Assembly: GCA_017640605.1 (NCBI GenBank)
Contig: JAEPQH010000003.1
Span: 1 to 64,000, forward strand
Reading direction: 5' to 3'
Origin: Balneolaceae bacterium
GTDB lineage: Bacteria > Bacteroidota > Rhodothermia > Balneolales > Balneolaceae
DNA: 64,000 nucleotides
Shown here: positions 44,306-51,121 of the stretch, piece after piece
How the letters are laid out: every line of letters starts with the position of its first letter
How positions within the stretch are numbered: the first letter of the stretch is position 1
Position numbers and translations under genes: made by a program
Notes under the pieces: generated by a model
Told to the model about the DNA's origin: nothing
Seen by the model: the letters and a program-made list of their open reading frames with translations, nothing else
Databases searched by the model: none

Positions 44306-44361
44306 AGTGGAACCGGTGGTTCCAAGTAGGCATCACGAACCCGTGGTTCGTGACGAGGGGA
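44306..44361 (-). repeat. REP element flanking the RAYT gene, downstream side (copy 5)
   Basis: Minus-strand order: cccctcgt, P1 cacgaacc-acg-ggttcgtg (8-bp stem), linker atgcctactt, P2 ggaacc-acc-ggttcc. It points towards the gene, so gene plus both elements form an inverted-repeat cassette. The stems differ from copy 4 by paired changes (ccgaacc to cacgaacc, tgaacc to ggaacc). Confidence 0.85.
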
Positions 44362-44398
44362 AGGATTACTCTAAAAGTGACTGTGAACTTGAAGCCAT

Positions 44399-44434
44399 AA
44401 AAAAAGCCTTCCTGCATTCGCAGAAAGGCTTTGT
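44399..44434 (-). terminator. Terminator after tRNA-Val
   Basis: Minus-strand hairpin aaagcctttctgc / gcaggaaggctt around gaat, followed by ttttttatgg. It lies 7 bp past the 3' end of the tRNA gene. Confidence 0.85.
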
Positions 44435-44440
44435 AAAAGT

Positions 44441-44514
44441 GGGCGATGAGGGACTCGAACCCCCGACCCCCTCGGTGTAAACGAGGTGCTCTAAACCAAC
44501 TGAGCTAATCGCCC
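44441..44514 (-). tRNA. tRNA-Val (TAC anticodon)
   Basis: 74 bases on the minus strand. The acceptor stem gggcgat pairs with atcgccc. D-arm tagctcagttggtttagagca, anticodon stem cctcg/cgagg around tttacac (anticodon TAC, reads GTA), and T-arm gtcgggggttcgagtccctcatc all fold normally. CCA is not encoded. Next to a tRNA gene is a usual place for mobile DNA, and the RAYT cassette is just beyond it. Confidence 0.95.
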
Positions 44515-44592
44515 TGATTGTTTCAAGGGCGACAAATATACGAGTATTTCTAACCCATCAAAAGAAAAAATAGCAATCATATTGATTATTTG

Positions 44593-44607
44593 GTTAACAC
44601 TGTTAAC
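44593..44607 (+). promoter_or_regulatory. GTTAAC dyad in front of fadI
   Basis: gttaac-act-gttaac is a near-perfect dyad of two palindromic hexamers, ending 24 bp before the fadI ATG. It lies where an operator of a fatty-acid regulator would be expected. Only the symmetry and position support this. Confidence 0.35.
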
Positions 44608-44631
44608 TTACGCACACATCAATTCTGAACT

Positions 44632-45936
44632 ATGGGCACAACAAGCAATTATAGAGGAACACCGGTTTTGGTGGATGGCGTCCGGATTCCTTTTTTAAAA
44701 TCATCCACCAACTATAAACACCTAATGGCTTACGATCTCGGGCGAATGGCTATCTCGGGTTTGCTCGCCAGAAATGATCTCGATCCTGCTACCATAGATC
44801 AGGTAATTATGGGTACGGTAATTCAGGAAGTGAAGACCAGTAATGTTGCCCGCGAAAGTGCCTTAGGCGCCGGCATCCCCAATACCGTTCCGGCTCACAC
44901 CGTTTCGATGGCCTGCATCTCCTCCAATCAGGCAATTACCTCGGGGATGGAGATGATCAGAACCGGACAGGCAAAGATCGTACTTGCAGGCGGCACCGAA
45001 ACCATGAGCGACATTCCCGTTCGCTTCAAAAAGAAATTCCGACAAAAAGTACTGGATGCCCGAAAGTATAAATCGCCCGTTGAGTTTTTGAAGTTTTTTA
45101 AGGGATTGGGAATCAAAGATTTTTTACCCGAACTACCCGCCATCGCCGAATTCTCGACCGGAGAAACGATGGGACAATCTGCCGATCGAATGGCCGCACG
45201 ATTTGGAGTTTCGCGTACCGATCAAGATGAATTTGCGATGCGATCGCATTACTTGGCCGCAAAAGCAACTGAAGAAGGTTTACTGAAACAGGAAGTACTT
45301 GAAACTCCTGTCCCCCCAAAATTTGATTTAGTTACACAAGACAACGGTTTCCGTGCGGATACAACCATGGAGAAACTCGGAAAACTCCGCCAGGCTTTCA
45401 TCAATCCGCACGGCACCATCACCGCCGGAAATGCTTCTTTTTTAACCGACGGTGCCTCTGCATCATTGATCATGGATGAGCAATCTGCCCTGGATTTAGG
45501 ACTCAAACCAAAAGCCTACCTACGCGAATATGTGTATGTGAGTCAAGATCCGGGTGATGAACTACTTCTCGGTCCTGCTTACGCCACTCCAAAAGTGCTG
45601 GATCGAATGGAATTATCACTCGCCGACATTGATGTATTTGAAGTACACGAAGCATTTGCCGGTCAGGTTCTTGCCGTTTTGAATGCGCTAGATTCTAAAG
45701 AATTTGCCAAAAAATCGTTGGGCAAAAACCAGAAAGTCGGGCAAATCCCGATGGACAAAATGAACACCTTAGGTGGCTCACTATCTTTAGGGCATCCTTT
45801 TGGAGCCACCGGTGTTCGTTTGGTTACCACCGCCGCAAACCGCTTAATCCGCGAAGATGGCAAATACGCACTCGTCACCGCCTGCGCCGCCGGCGGACAA
45901 GGTCATGCTATTGTTTTGGAGAGGTATGCTAAGTAA
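44632..45936 (+). CDS. fadI: Acetyl-CoA C-acyltransferase (FadI-like thiolase)
   Basis: 434-residue thiolase of beta-oxidation: cleaves 3-ketoacyl-CoA with CoA. Active Cys95 in VSMACISSNQ, His in EVHEAFAGQ and Cys418 in CAAGGQGH are all present. The long middle insertion (about 125-180, KKKFRQKVLDARKYKSPVEFLKFFKGLGIKDFLPE) is typical of FadI / mitochondrial trifunctional-protein beta chains. It should pair with the FadJ-like protein of 46811-48922, but about 870 bp of repeats and a DUF559 gene now lie between them. Confidence 0.93.
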   Translation: MGTTSNYRGTPVLVDGVRIPFLKSSTNYKHLMAYDLGRMAISGLLARNDLDPATIDQVIMGTVIQEVKTSNVARESALGAGIPNTVPAHTVSMACISSNQAITSGMEMIRTGQAKIVLAGGTETMSDIPVRFKKKFRQKVLDARKYKSPVEFLKFFKGLGIKDFLPELPAIAEFSTGETMGQSADRMAARFGVSRTDQDEFAMRSHYLAAKATEEGLLKQEVLETPVPPKFDLVTQDNGFRADTTMEKLGKLRQAFINPHGTITAGNASFLTDGASASLIMDEQSALDLGLKPKAYLREYVYVSQDPGDELLLGPAYATPKVLDRMELSLADIDVFEVHEAFAGQVLAVLNALDSKEFAKKSLGKNQKVGQIPMDKMNTLGGSLSLGHPFGATGVRLVTTAANRLIREDGKYALVTACAAGGQGHAIVLERYAK

Positions 45937-45960
45937 TCGATCTCATATTACAATGAATAA

Positions 45961-46036
45961 ACTCGTTGATAAGACTCAGCATATTTTTAAAAAGTCTCCC
46001 CTCCTTACCAAGGAGGGGAACAAGGGGAGGTCCGAA
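45961..46036 (+). repeat. DUF559-linked structured repeat, copy B1 (partial)
   Basis: 3' portion of the element: actcgttgataagact, weak agact/agtct stem, then hairpin cccctcctt-acc-aaggagggg and the tail aacaaggggaggtcc. It lacks the 5' closing arm and first hairpin. It begins 24 bp after the fadI stop. Confidence 0.8.
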
Positions 46037-46077
46037 TCGAGCACGAAGTTATTTAAAGAGCTCAAGCCTCCAACTTT

Positions 46078-46187
46078 TCGACCTCATCTGTCTTCTCCTT
46101 CTCAAGGAGAAGAACTCGTTGATAAGACTCTGACCATTTTTACAGAGTCTCCCCTCCTTATTAAGGAGGGGAACAAGGGGAGGTCGA
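46078..46187 (+). repeat. DUF559-linked structured repeat, copy B2 (110 bp, complete)
   Basis: Closed by an 8-bp terminal inverted repeat tcgacctc ... gaggtcga. Inside are hairpin H1 tcttctcctt-ctc-aaggagaaga, H2 agactctg (46125-46132) with cagagtct (46143-46150), and H3 cccctcctt-att-aaggagggg. The four stems give a cloverleaf-like fold if transcribed. It ends about 40 bp before the DUF559 gene. Confidence 0.85.
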
Positions 46188-46225
46188 AGTATCGACTTAG
46201 TATTTCATTCAATATCTGAGATTTT

Positions 46226-46597
46226 ATGGGCCTCAAAAATCCACAAAATACTAAACACTTACGTCGCGAGCTTCGACAAAAGATGACAGAAGCTGAAACC
46301 GTGTTATGGGATCATGTTCGAGCCAAAAAATTGGGTGTAAATGTAAAACGACAGTATGGAATTGGACCTTACATATTAGACTTTTATATCCCAAAAATTA
46401 GACTCGCCATAGAAGTGGATGGGGGGATTCATCTAAAACCTGAGGTAAAAGAAAAGGACATCAATAAAGATGCTTTTTTGAATGAAAACGGAATTAGGGT
46501 AATCCGGTTCACTAATGATGATGTCTTAAATAAGACTGCAAGTGTTTTATTTGAAATTAATACAAGAGTTGAGGCTGAAAGTGATCAATCAACTTAA
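46226..46597 (+). CDS. DUF559 endonuclease-like protein
   Basis: 123 residues with a Vsr/restriction-endonuclease-like core: MTEAETVLWDHVRAKKLGV (helix), then KRQYGIGPYILDFYIPKIRLAIEVDGGIH with acidic residues D52, E63 and D65 and His69, the DUF559 signature, and NGIRVIRFTNDDVL. It lies between fadI and fadJ and is bracketed by complete copies of the structured repeat (B2 and B3). The repeat family seems to travel with this gene type in many bacteria (recalled, not tested). Nicking or mobilising the repeat is a plausible role. Confidence 0.85.
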   Translation: MGLKNPQNTKHLRRELRQKMTEAETVLWDHVRAKKLGVNVKRQYGIGPYILDFYIPKIRLAIEVDGGIHLKPEVKEKDINKDAFLNENGIRVIRFTNDDVLNKTASVLFEINTRVEAESDQST

Positions 46598-46600
46598 ATA

Positions 46601-46746
46601 CCGACCTCTTCCACCTACGTACAAATACATACTTCGGTGGATAAATCTGTTTTCTCCTTCTCAAGGAGAAGGACTCGTTGATAAGACTCCAAACAATTTT
46701 AAGGAGTCTCCCCTCCTTACCAAGGAGGGGAACAAGGGGAGGTCCG
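46601..46746 (+). repeat. DUF559-linked structured repeat, copy B3 (146 bp)
   Basis: Closing arms ccgacctc / gaggtccg. It has an extra module of 36 bp (tccacctacgtac, loop, cttcggtgga and aaa) right after the 5' arm, then H1 ttctccttctcaaggagaa, H2 agactcc (46684-46690) with ggagtct (46703-46709), and H3 cccctcctt-acc-aaggagggg. In H2 the paired change from tg/ca in B2 to c/g here keeps the stem. It lies just downstream of the DUF559 gene. Confidence 0.85.
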
Positions 46747-46810
46747 AACCGAGCAAGAATTTATCCAAAAAGCTCAAACCACACACACAACTCAACTTAC
46801 AACTGATACT

Positions 46811-48922
46811 ATGAGCTACATCCAACAAGAAATCAAAGATTCCGTGGCGATTTTGAGCCTCGATAAACCCGGTGAAAAGGTAAATACGCTGGATGAGGCT
46901 ATGATGCAACAATTCAGTGAGATATTGGACTCTATAGAGAACGATGATTCGGTTAATGGCGTGGTGCTCATCAGCAGGAAAAAAGACAATTTTATTGCCG
47001 GGGCCGATATCGATATGTTCAAAGCTCGGGAAACGGCTGAAGAGCTGGAGCAACTCAGTCTGGATGGTCATGCCATCTTGAATAGAATTGCTGATTTCAA
47101 AAAACCGGTGGTAGTGGCGATACATGGGAGTTGTATGGGTGGCGGACTTGAGCTTTCGCTGGCATGTCATTATCGGATTGCATCCAACCACAAAAAAACG
47201 GTGTTGGCACTTCCTGAAGTTAAACTTGGAGTTATTCCCGGCACAGGAGGTACTCAACGACTCCCTCGCCTGGTGGGTATTCAAAAGGCTTTGGGATACA
47301 TGCTTACTGGAAAAAACATCTATGCCCGTTCAGCGAAGAAAATTGGATTGGTTGATGAGCTCATCCACAAAGATGCACTAGAAGAAGCCGCTATACAAGC
47401 CGTTGGTAAGCAGACCGGTTCTAAGAAATATGAGAGAAAAGATCGACGTTCATTTGTCGAAAAATTACTGGAAGGCAATCCAATTGGGCGAAGCATCATC
47501 TTTTCTCAGGCACGCAAAAAAACACTCGGACAAACTAAAGGTAATTATCCCGCGCCGATGTACATCATCGATTCGGTAGAGTTTGGATTTAAATACGGGC
47601 TTAAAAAAGGACTTGAAAACGAAGCCAAACTTTTTGGGGAAGCCGGAGCCACACCGGAATCCCGCGCACTGGTAAATCTGTTTTTCGGGATGACCGACGC
47701 CAAAAAGAATCCGCTTGAATCGAAAGTGCGTTCAGTAAATACGATCGGAATTTTAGGCGCTGGATTGATGGGCTCCGGCATTGCAGATGTGAGCATCAAT
47801 AAAGGAAAATACTCAGTGCTGTTGAAAGATCGTACGATGGAAGATGCCGCAAAAGGTGAAAAAGCGATTTATGATGAGCTGAATCAAAAAACCAAAAAAC
47901 GAATACTTAGCGAATTTGAACGGGATCAGATTTTTAGTCGCGTTACCGGAACTGACTCCTACGATGCTTTTGGCAAAGCTGACGTTGTGATTGAAGCAGT
48001 TTTTGAAGATTTGGATCTTAAGCGACGCATTGTTGCTGAGGTGGAAGCAAACACCAAAGATCACTGTATTTTTGCCACAAACACCTCTTCCCTTCCGATT
48101 TCAGAAATTGCTGAAGGTGCTAAACGACCTGAAAATATTATCGGGATGCATTATTTCTCACCCGTGCAAAAAATGCCGCTGCTGGAAATAATCACTACAG
48201 AGCAAACCGCTGATTGGGTCACGGCAACTGCCTATGATATTGGTGTCAAGCAAGGAAAAACGGTGATTGTTGTAGGTGATGGTCCCGGTTTTTACACCAC
48301 TCGAATTTTAGCACCTTATATGAATGAGGCGTTGTTGTTGCTGGAAGAAGGCGCTTCGATTGAGTTTCTCGATTCAGTAATGAAGAAATTCGGATATCCG
48401 GTTGGACCAATGGCACTGCTCGACGAAGTTGGAATGGATGTTGGTGCACACGTAGGCGAAACGATAGCACCGATGTTTAATGCCCGAGGTGGTAAGTCAT
48501 CCACCAAAGCCAAAGAGTTAATGGATGCAGGATATCTCGGCCGGAAAAATAAAAAGGGCTTATACACCTACGAATCTAAGAAAAAGCAGGTGAACGCTGC
48601 CATTTATCAGCACTTTGGAGGCTCAAATCGGAAAAATCCCGATGCAGAATACGCTCAGCTACGCATGGCTCTGATGATGGTAAATGAAGCGGCTTATTGT
48701 TTACAGGAAGGAATTTTGAAATCCCCAACTGATGGAGATTTAGGTGCCATTTTGGGATTGGGATTCCCACCCTTCACCGGCGGTCCGTTCCGATATGTGG
48801 ATTATGCCGGAGTTGAAAATGTAGTGGATCGCATGCATCAATTTACCGATCGATTTGGAGTACGATTTACTCCCGCCCCTATTTTGGTGGATATGGCAAA
48901 ATCCGGAAAGACTTTTTATTGA
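46811..48922 (+). CDS. fadJ: Multifunctional fatty-acid oxidation protein, FadJ-type alpha subunit
   Basis: 703 residues with enoyl-CoA hydratase (crotonase) and 3-hydroxyacyl-CoA dehydrogenase activities. N-terminal crotonase: FIAGADIDMFKARET, GSCMGGGLELSLACHYRIA, LPEVKLGVIPGTGGTQRLPRL with the catalytic Glu region. Then the Rossmann fold TIGILGAGLMGSGIADV (about 316-332), HYFSPVQKMPLLEII and the C-terminal helical domain pair. Works with the FadI-like thiolase. The start follows B3 by 64 bp; the intervening cassette probably inserted into an ancestral fadI-fadJ operon. Confidence 0.95.
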   Translation: MSYIQQEIKDSVAILSLDKPGEKVNTLDEAMMQQFSEILDSIENDDSVNGVVLISRKKDNFIAGADIDMFKARETAEELEQLSLDGHAILNRIADFKKPVVVAIHGSCMGGGLELSLACHYRIASNHKKTVLALPEVKLGVIPGTGGTQRLPRLVGIQKALGYMLTGKNIYARSAKKIGLVDELIHKDALEEAAIQAVGKQTGSKKYERKDRRSFVEKLLEGNPIGRSIIFSQARKKTLGQTKGNYPAPMYIIDSVEFGFKYGLKKGLENEAKLFGEAGATPESRALVNLFFGMTDAKKNPLESKVRSVNTIGILGAGLMGSGIADVSINKGKYSVLLKDRTMEDAAKGEKAIYDELNQKTKKRILSEFERDQIFSRVTGTDSYDAFGKADVVIEAVFEDLDLKRRIVAEVEANTKDHCIFATNTSSLPISEIAEGAKRPENIIGMHYFSPVQKMPLLEIITTEQTADWVTATAYDIGVKQGKTVIVVGDGPGFYTTRILAPYMNEALLLLEEGASIEFLDSVMKKFGYPVGPMALLDEVGMDVGAHVGETIAPMFNARGGKSSTKAKELMDAGYLGRKNKKGLYTYESKKKQVNAAIYQHFGGSNRKNPDAEYAQLRMALMMVNEAAYCLQEGILKSPTDGDLGAILGLGFPPFTGGPFRYVDYAGVENVVDRMHQFTDRFGVRFTPAPILVDMAKSGKTFY

Positions 48923-49009
48923 TTTATTTCTGCCACGGAAGCACAAAAGCACGGAATTTGTATTGATTAGATCTCGTATCGAATTACTGGTTCTCAAATC
49001 CCCAATTTT

Positions 49010-49155
49010 TCGACCTCTCCCACCTACGTACGAATACGCACTTCGATGGATAAATCTGTCTTCTCCTTCTCAAGGAGAAGAACTCGTTGATAGAACCCCA
49101 AATAATCTTACAGCGTCTCCCCTCCTTGCGAAGGAGGGGAACAAGGGGCGGTCGA
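49010..49155 (+). repeat. DUF559-linked structured repeat, copy B4 (146 bp)
   Basis: Arms tcgacctc / gcggtcga (one mismatch). It carries the same 36-bp module as B3, H1 tcttctcctt-ctc-aaggagaaga, a decayed H2, and H3 cccctcctt-gcg-aaggagggg. The decay at H2 and the arm suggests this copy is no longer maintained as strictly. Confidence 0.8.
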
Positions 49156-49188
49156 TTAACGAAAAGACAACCTACACAAAAATCATGT

Positions 49189-49215
49189 TTAGGCGCATTA
49201 GGCGCATTAGGCGCA
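49189..49215 (+). repeat. Nonamer tandem repeat
   Basis: ttaggcgca occurs three times in a row. The matching place in block 2 has two degenerate units, so copy number changes between the blocks. Confidence 0.8.
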
Positions 49216-49366
49216 GGTTATTCGATCTCATCACCGGAACCACTGGTTCCACAACCGAAGCATGTTTACCACTAGTCCCACTATCTCCCAAATCGCAAAG
49301 CTACAATACACTGCAACTAGTACTAGCGTTTTGAATATTATCCGCGAAATTTCTAATTTGTTACTC

Positions 49367-49382
49367 GTTACGTAACACGTGT
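49367..49382. promoter_or_regulatory. Overlapping palindromes upstream of higB (possible HigA operator)
   Basis: gttacgtaac (49367-49376) and acacgtgt (49375-49382) are perfect palindromes ending 3 bp before the higB ATG. HigA proteins autoregulate by binding such sites next to the higB start. Confidence 0.45.
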
Positions 49383-49385
49383 ATC

Positions 49386-49670
49386 ATGATAAAATCCTTT
49401 GCTGATAAAGAGACTGAGAAAATATTTGAGAGATCCTACTCCAAAAAGTTACCTGAGAATATTCAGCGTAGGGCCTATCGGAAACTTCTTCAAATTGATT
49501 TGATGTCTAGCGTTGAGGAATTAAGGTCACCACCTGGAAATCGACTAGAAAAATTATCCGGTAATCGTGAAGGACAGCATAGCATCAGAATCAATAATCA
49601 ATGGCGTATTTGCTTTATTTGGAAGGATTCAGATGCATTTGAAGTAGAAATTATAGACTACCACAAGTAA
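49386..49670 (+). CDS. higB: HigB-type toxin (RelE/ParE superfamily)
   Basis: 94 residues, basic. A ribosome-dependent mRNA interferase type: begins MIKSFADKETEKIFERSYSKKLP and carries the core RSPPGNRLEKLSGNREGQHSIRINNQWRICFIW of HigB-1/killer proteins. It is coupled to the antitoxin gene by a TAATG overlap. The order toxin-antitoxin is the usual HigBA order. The pair lies between two repeat blocks and is likely an acquired module. Confidence 0.9.
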   Translation: MIKSFADKETEKIFERSYSKKLPENIQRRAYRKLLQIDLMSSVEELRSPPGNRLEKLSGNREGQHSIRINNQWRICFIWKDSDAFEVEIIDYHK

Positions 49671-49972
49671 TGATTATGAAAAAAATAGCCCCTGTACATC
49701 CCGGAGAAATGTTAAAAGAGGAGTTTTTAGATCCTTTGAATATTACTCAACGTGAGTTTTCGCGTATTATAAAAGTGCCTGCGAATCGGGTAAATCAAAT
49801 CATAAACGGCAAACGATCAATAACCGGAGATACAGCAATTCGATTTAGTATTGCGTTGAATACTACCCCGGAATTTTGGCTGAGACTTCAGGATCGATAT
49901 GAATTAGAAACAACATACGATGCAATTGGTGAACAACTTAAAAAAGAGATTCAACCCATCGTTACTTCCTAA
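49670..49972 (+). CDS. higA: HigA-type antitoxin, XRE family
   Basis: 100 residues (starting ATG at 49670 or the third codon ATG at 49676). Helix-turn-helix of the HigA class: PVHPGEMLKEEFLDPLNITQREFSRIIKVPANRVNQIINGKRSITGDTAIRFSIALN, followed by WLRLQDRYELET, the HigA signature. It neutralises HigB and represses its own operon. Confidence 0.92.
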   Translation: MIMKKIAPVHPGEMLKEEFLDPLNITQREFSRIIKVPANRVNQIINGKRSITGDTAIRFSIALNTTPEFWLRLQDRYELETTYDAIGEQLKKEIQPIVTS

Positions 49973-49988
49973 ATTGGATTGTTCTTAG

Positions 49989-50305
49989 TGCCACGGAAGC
50001 ACTAAAGCACGGAAATAGTTGGCTGACTGTTCAATTTGATTATACAATCTCAGTTAGACTTCGTCACGAACCACCAGCTCTCAAGCCCCCAACTTTTCGA
50101 CCTCTTCTGTCTTCTCCTTCTCAAGGAGAAGAACTCGTTGATAGAGCCCAAAATAATCTTACAGCGTCTCCCCTCCTTTCGAAGGAGGGGAACAAGGGGC
50201 GGTCGATTAACGAAAAGACAACCTACATAAAAACTTTGTTTAGGCGCATTTGGCGCAGGTCATTTAGAACTCGTCACAAACCACAGGTTCCACCACCGAA
50301 GCACC
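49989..50305 (+). repeat. Repeat block 2, related to block 1 at 48931
   Basis: Same order of parts as block 1, including tgccacggaagcactaaagc, ctcaagcccccaacttttcga, B5 and attaacgaaaagacaacctac. It is shorter because B5 lacks the 36-bp module. Confidence 0.7.
50097..50206 (+). repeat. DUF559-linked structured repeat, copy B5 (110 bp)
   Basis: Arms tcgacctc / gcggtcga, no 36-bp module, H1 tcttctcctt-ctc-aaggagaaga and H3 cccctcctt-tcg-aaggagggg. Same overall length as B2. Confidence 0.85.
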
Positions 50306-50395
50306 TTGTCTATTTGTCTATTTGCCAATAAAACACAATAGCACTGAATAAAAAGCGCACTATCTTTCCCCAAAGCTTCTATCTTTGCGCTGATT

Positions 50396-51121
50396 ATGTT
50401 AAAACGATTTGCATATCTGGCGCTAGCCATAATAATGACACCTATCTTTCTGAAGGCTCAAACCATTGAGGTTAAAGGCATCGAAATTTATGGGCAAAAT
50501 TTATCTGCTACGGATGATCTTGGGGTGTTAAGTGCTTTGATTGCAAACACCAAAAATCCGGCTTTTTTTAAAAAGAATGGCCTTGTTGAGTTCGAAGAAG
50601 AATCCAAACAGTATGCAAATGGGTTTACCATAGATTTTCAACTCATGATTAATGAAAATCCATCAAATGAATACATAATCGGTATACATGCCGGGAATAT
50701 TGAAACCTACTTTGGCACTACCGCATCCATACAATTCGATTCCCTCGCTGCAAACACTACGGTGTTGAATAAAAGCGAATATTTTAAACTACACGCCGGC
50801 TATCAGCGAGTGTTTAGAACCAGTAAAAAACTAAAGTTTACTGTGGGTGGAATATTGAATTTTGGCATTCCGGTCTCGTCAATTACTACCCAAACGGTCA
50901 ACACCGAGTTTTTCCCGGAATCATATCAGTTTTTTGGGAAGCAATCTCCACTCATTGGATTATCAATCCCGCTATCAGCCCGCCTGAAACTCGTTCGCAA
51001 TGTTTCCATTTCGCTAACTAGTCGACCAACTTTTACCAGTCATCGAGCTGATGGAAACCGTTCTTCCACGGTGTTCCAAGGAACGCATCTCAGCCTGCAT
51101 TTCAGACTCCGAAATCAATGA
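50396..51121 (+). CDS. Secreted beta-barrel-like protein
   Basis: 241 residues with a signal peptide (MTPIFLKAQ cut). Mature part shows alternating beta-strands (IEVKGIEIYGQNLS, GFTIDFQLMINE, KLKFTVGGILNFGIPV) and ends SLHFRLRNQ. It resembles outer-membrane proteins found beside TonB receptors but no family was recognised. The stop overlaps the receptor start by four bases (ATGA), so the two are coupled. Confidence 0.65.
   Translation: MLKRFAYLALAIIMTPIFLKAQTIEVKGIEIYGQNLSATDDLGVLSALIANTKNPAFFKKNGLVEFEEESKQYANGFTIDFQLMINENPSNEYIIGIHAGNIETYFGTTASIQFDSLAANTTVLNKSEYFKLHAGYQRVFRTSKKLKFTVGGILNFGIPVSSITTQTVNTEFFPESYQFFGKQSPLIGLSIPLSARLKLVRNVSISLTSRPTFTSHRADGNRSSTVFQGTHLSLHFRLRNQ

Larger units (their letters stand above)
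48931..49265 (+). repeat. Repeat block 1, related to block 2 at 49989
   Basis: The block holds tgccacggaagcac(a)aaagcacggaa, the approach ctcaaatccccaatttttcgacc, copy B4, attaacgaaaagacaacctac, nonamers and the REP relic. Block 2 at 49989-50305 repeats the same order with few changes. The HigBA genes lie between the two blocks. Confidence 0.7.
48923..49385. other. Repeat-filled gap before higB
   Basis: 463 bases with no gene. In order it holds the word tgccacggaagcac (48931-48956), repeat copy B4, the nonamer tandem array at 49189-49215, and a relic REP palindrome ggaaccactggttcc (near 49240). The same run of parts occurs again at 49989-50305. Confidence 0.75.
49973..50395. other. Repeat-filled gap after higA
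   Basis: 423 bases without a gene, holding block 2 (word tgccacggaagcac, copy B5, nonamer relics, REP relic cgtcacaaaccacaggttcc) and about 90 A+T-rich bases before the next start. Confidence 0.75.

Noticed and set aside
45857-46219. Open frame of 120 codons overlapping copies B1-B2
   Set aside because: Its protein is just the repeats translated (SPLLTKEGNKGRS twice and SPSQGEELVDKT). No gene family is recognised and it lies out of frame over the fadI end.
46661-47284. Minus-strand frame of 207 codons opposite the 5' part of fadJ
   Set aside because: Shadow of the crotonase domain.
48855-49334. Open frame of 159 codons over fadJ end and copy B4
   Set aside because: It reads the other frame of fadJ and then the repeat; there is no independent support.
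45961-50206. CRISPR array made of the B repeats
   Set aside because: Spacing is irregular, each copy has internal hairpins and closing arms, genes lie between the copies, and there are no cas genes.
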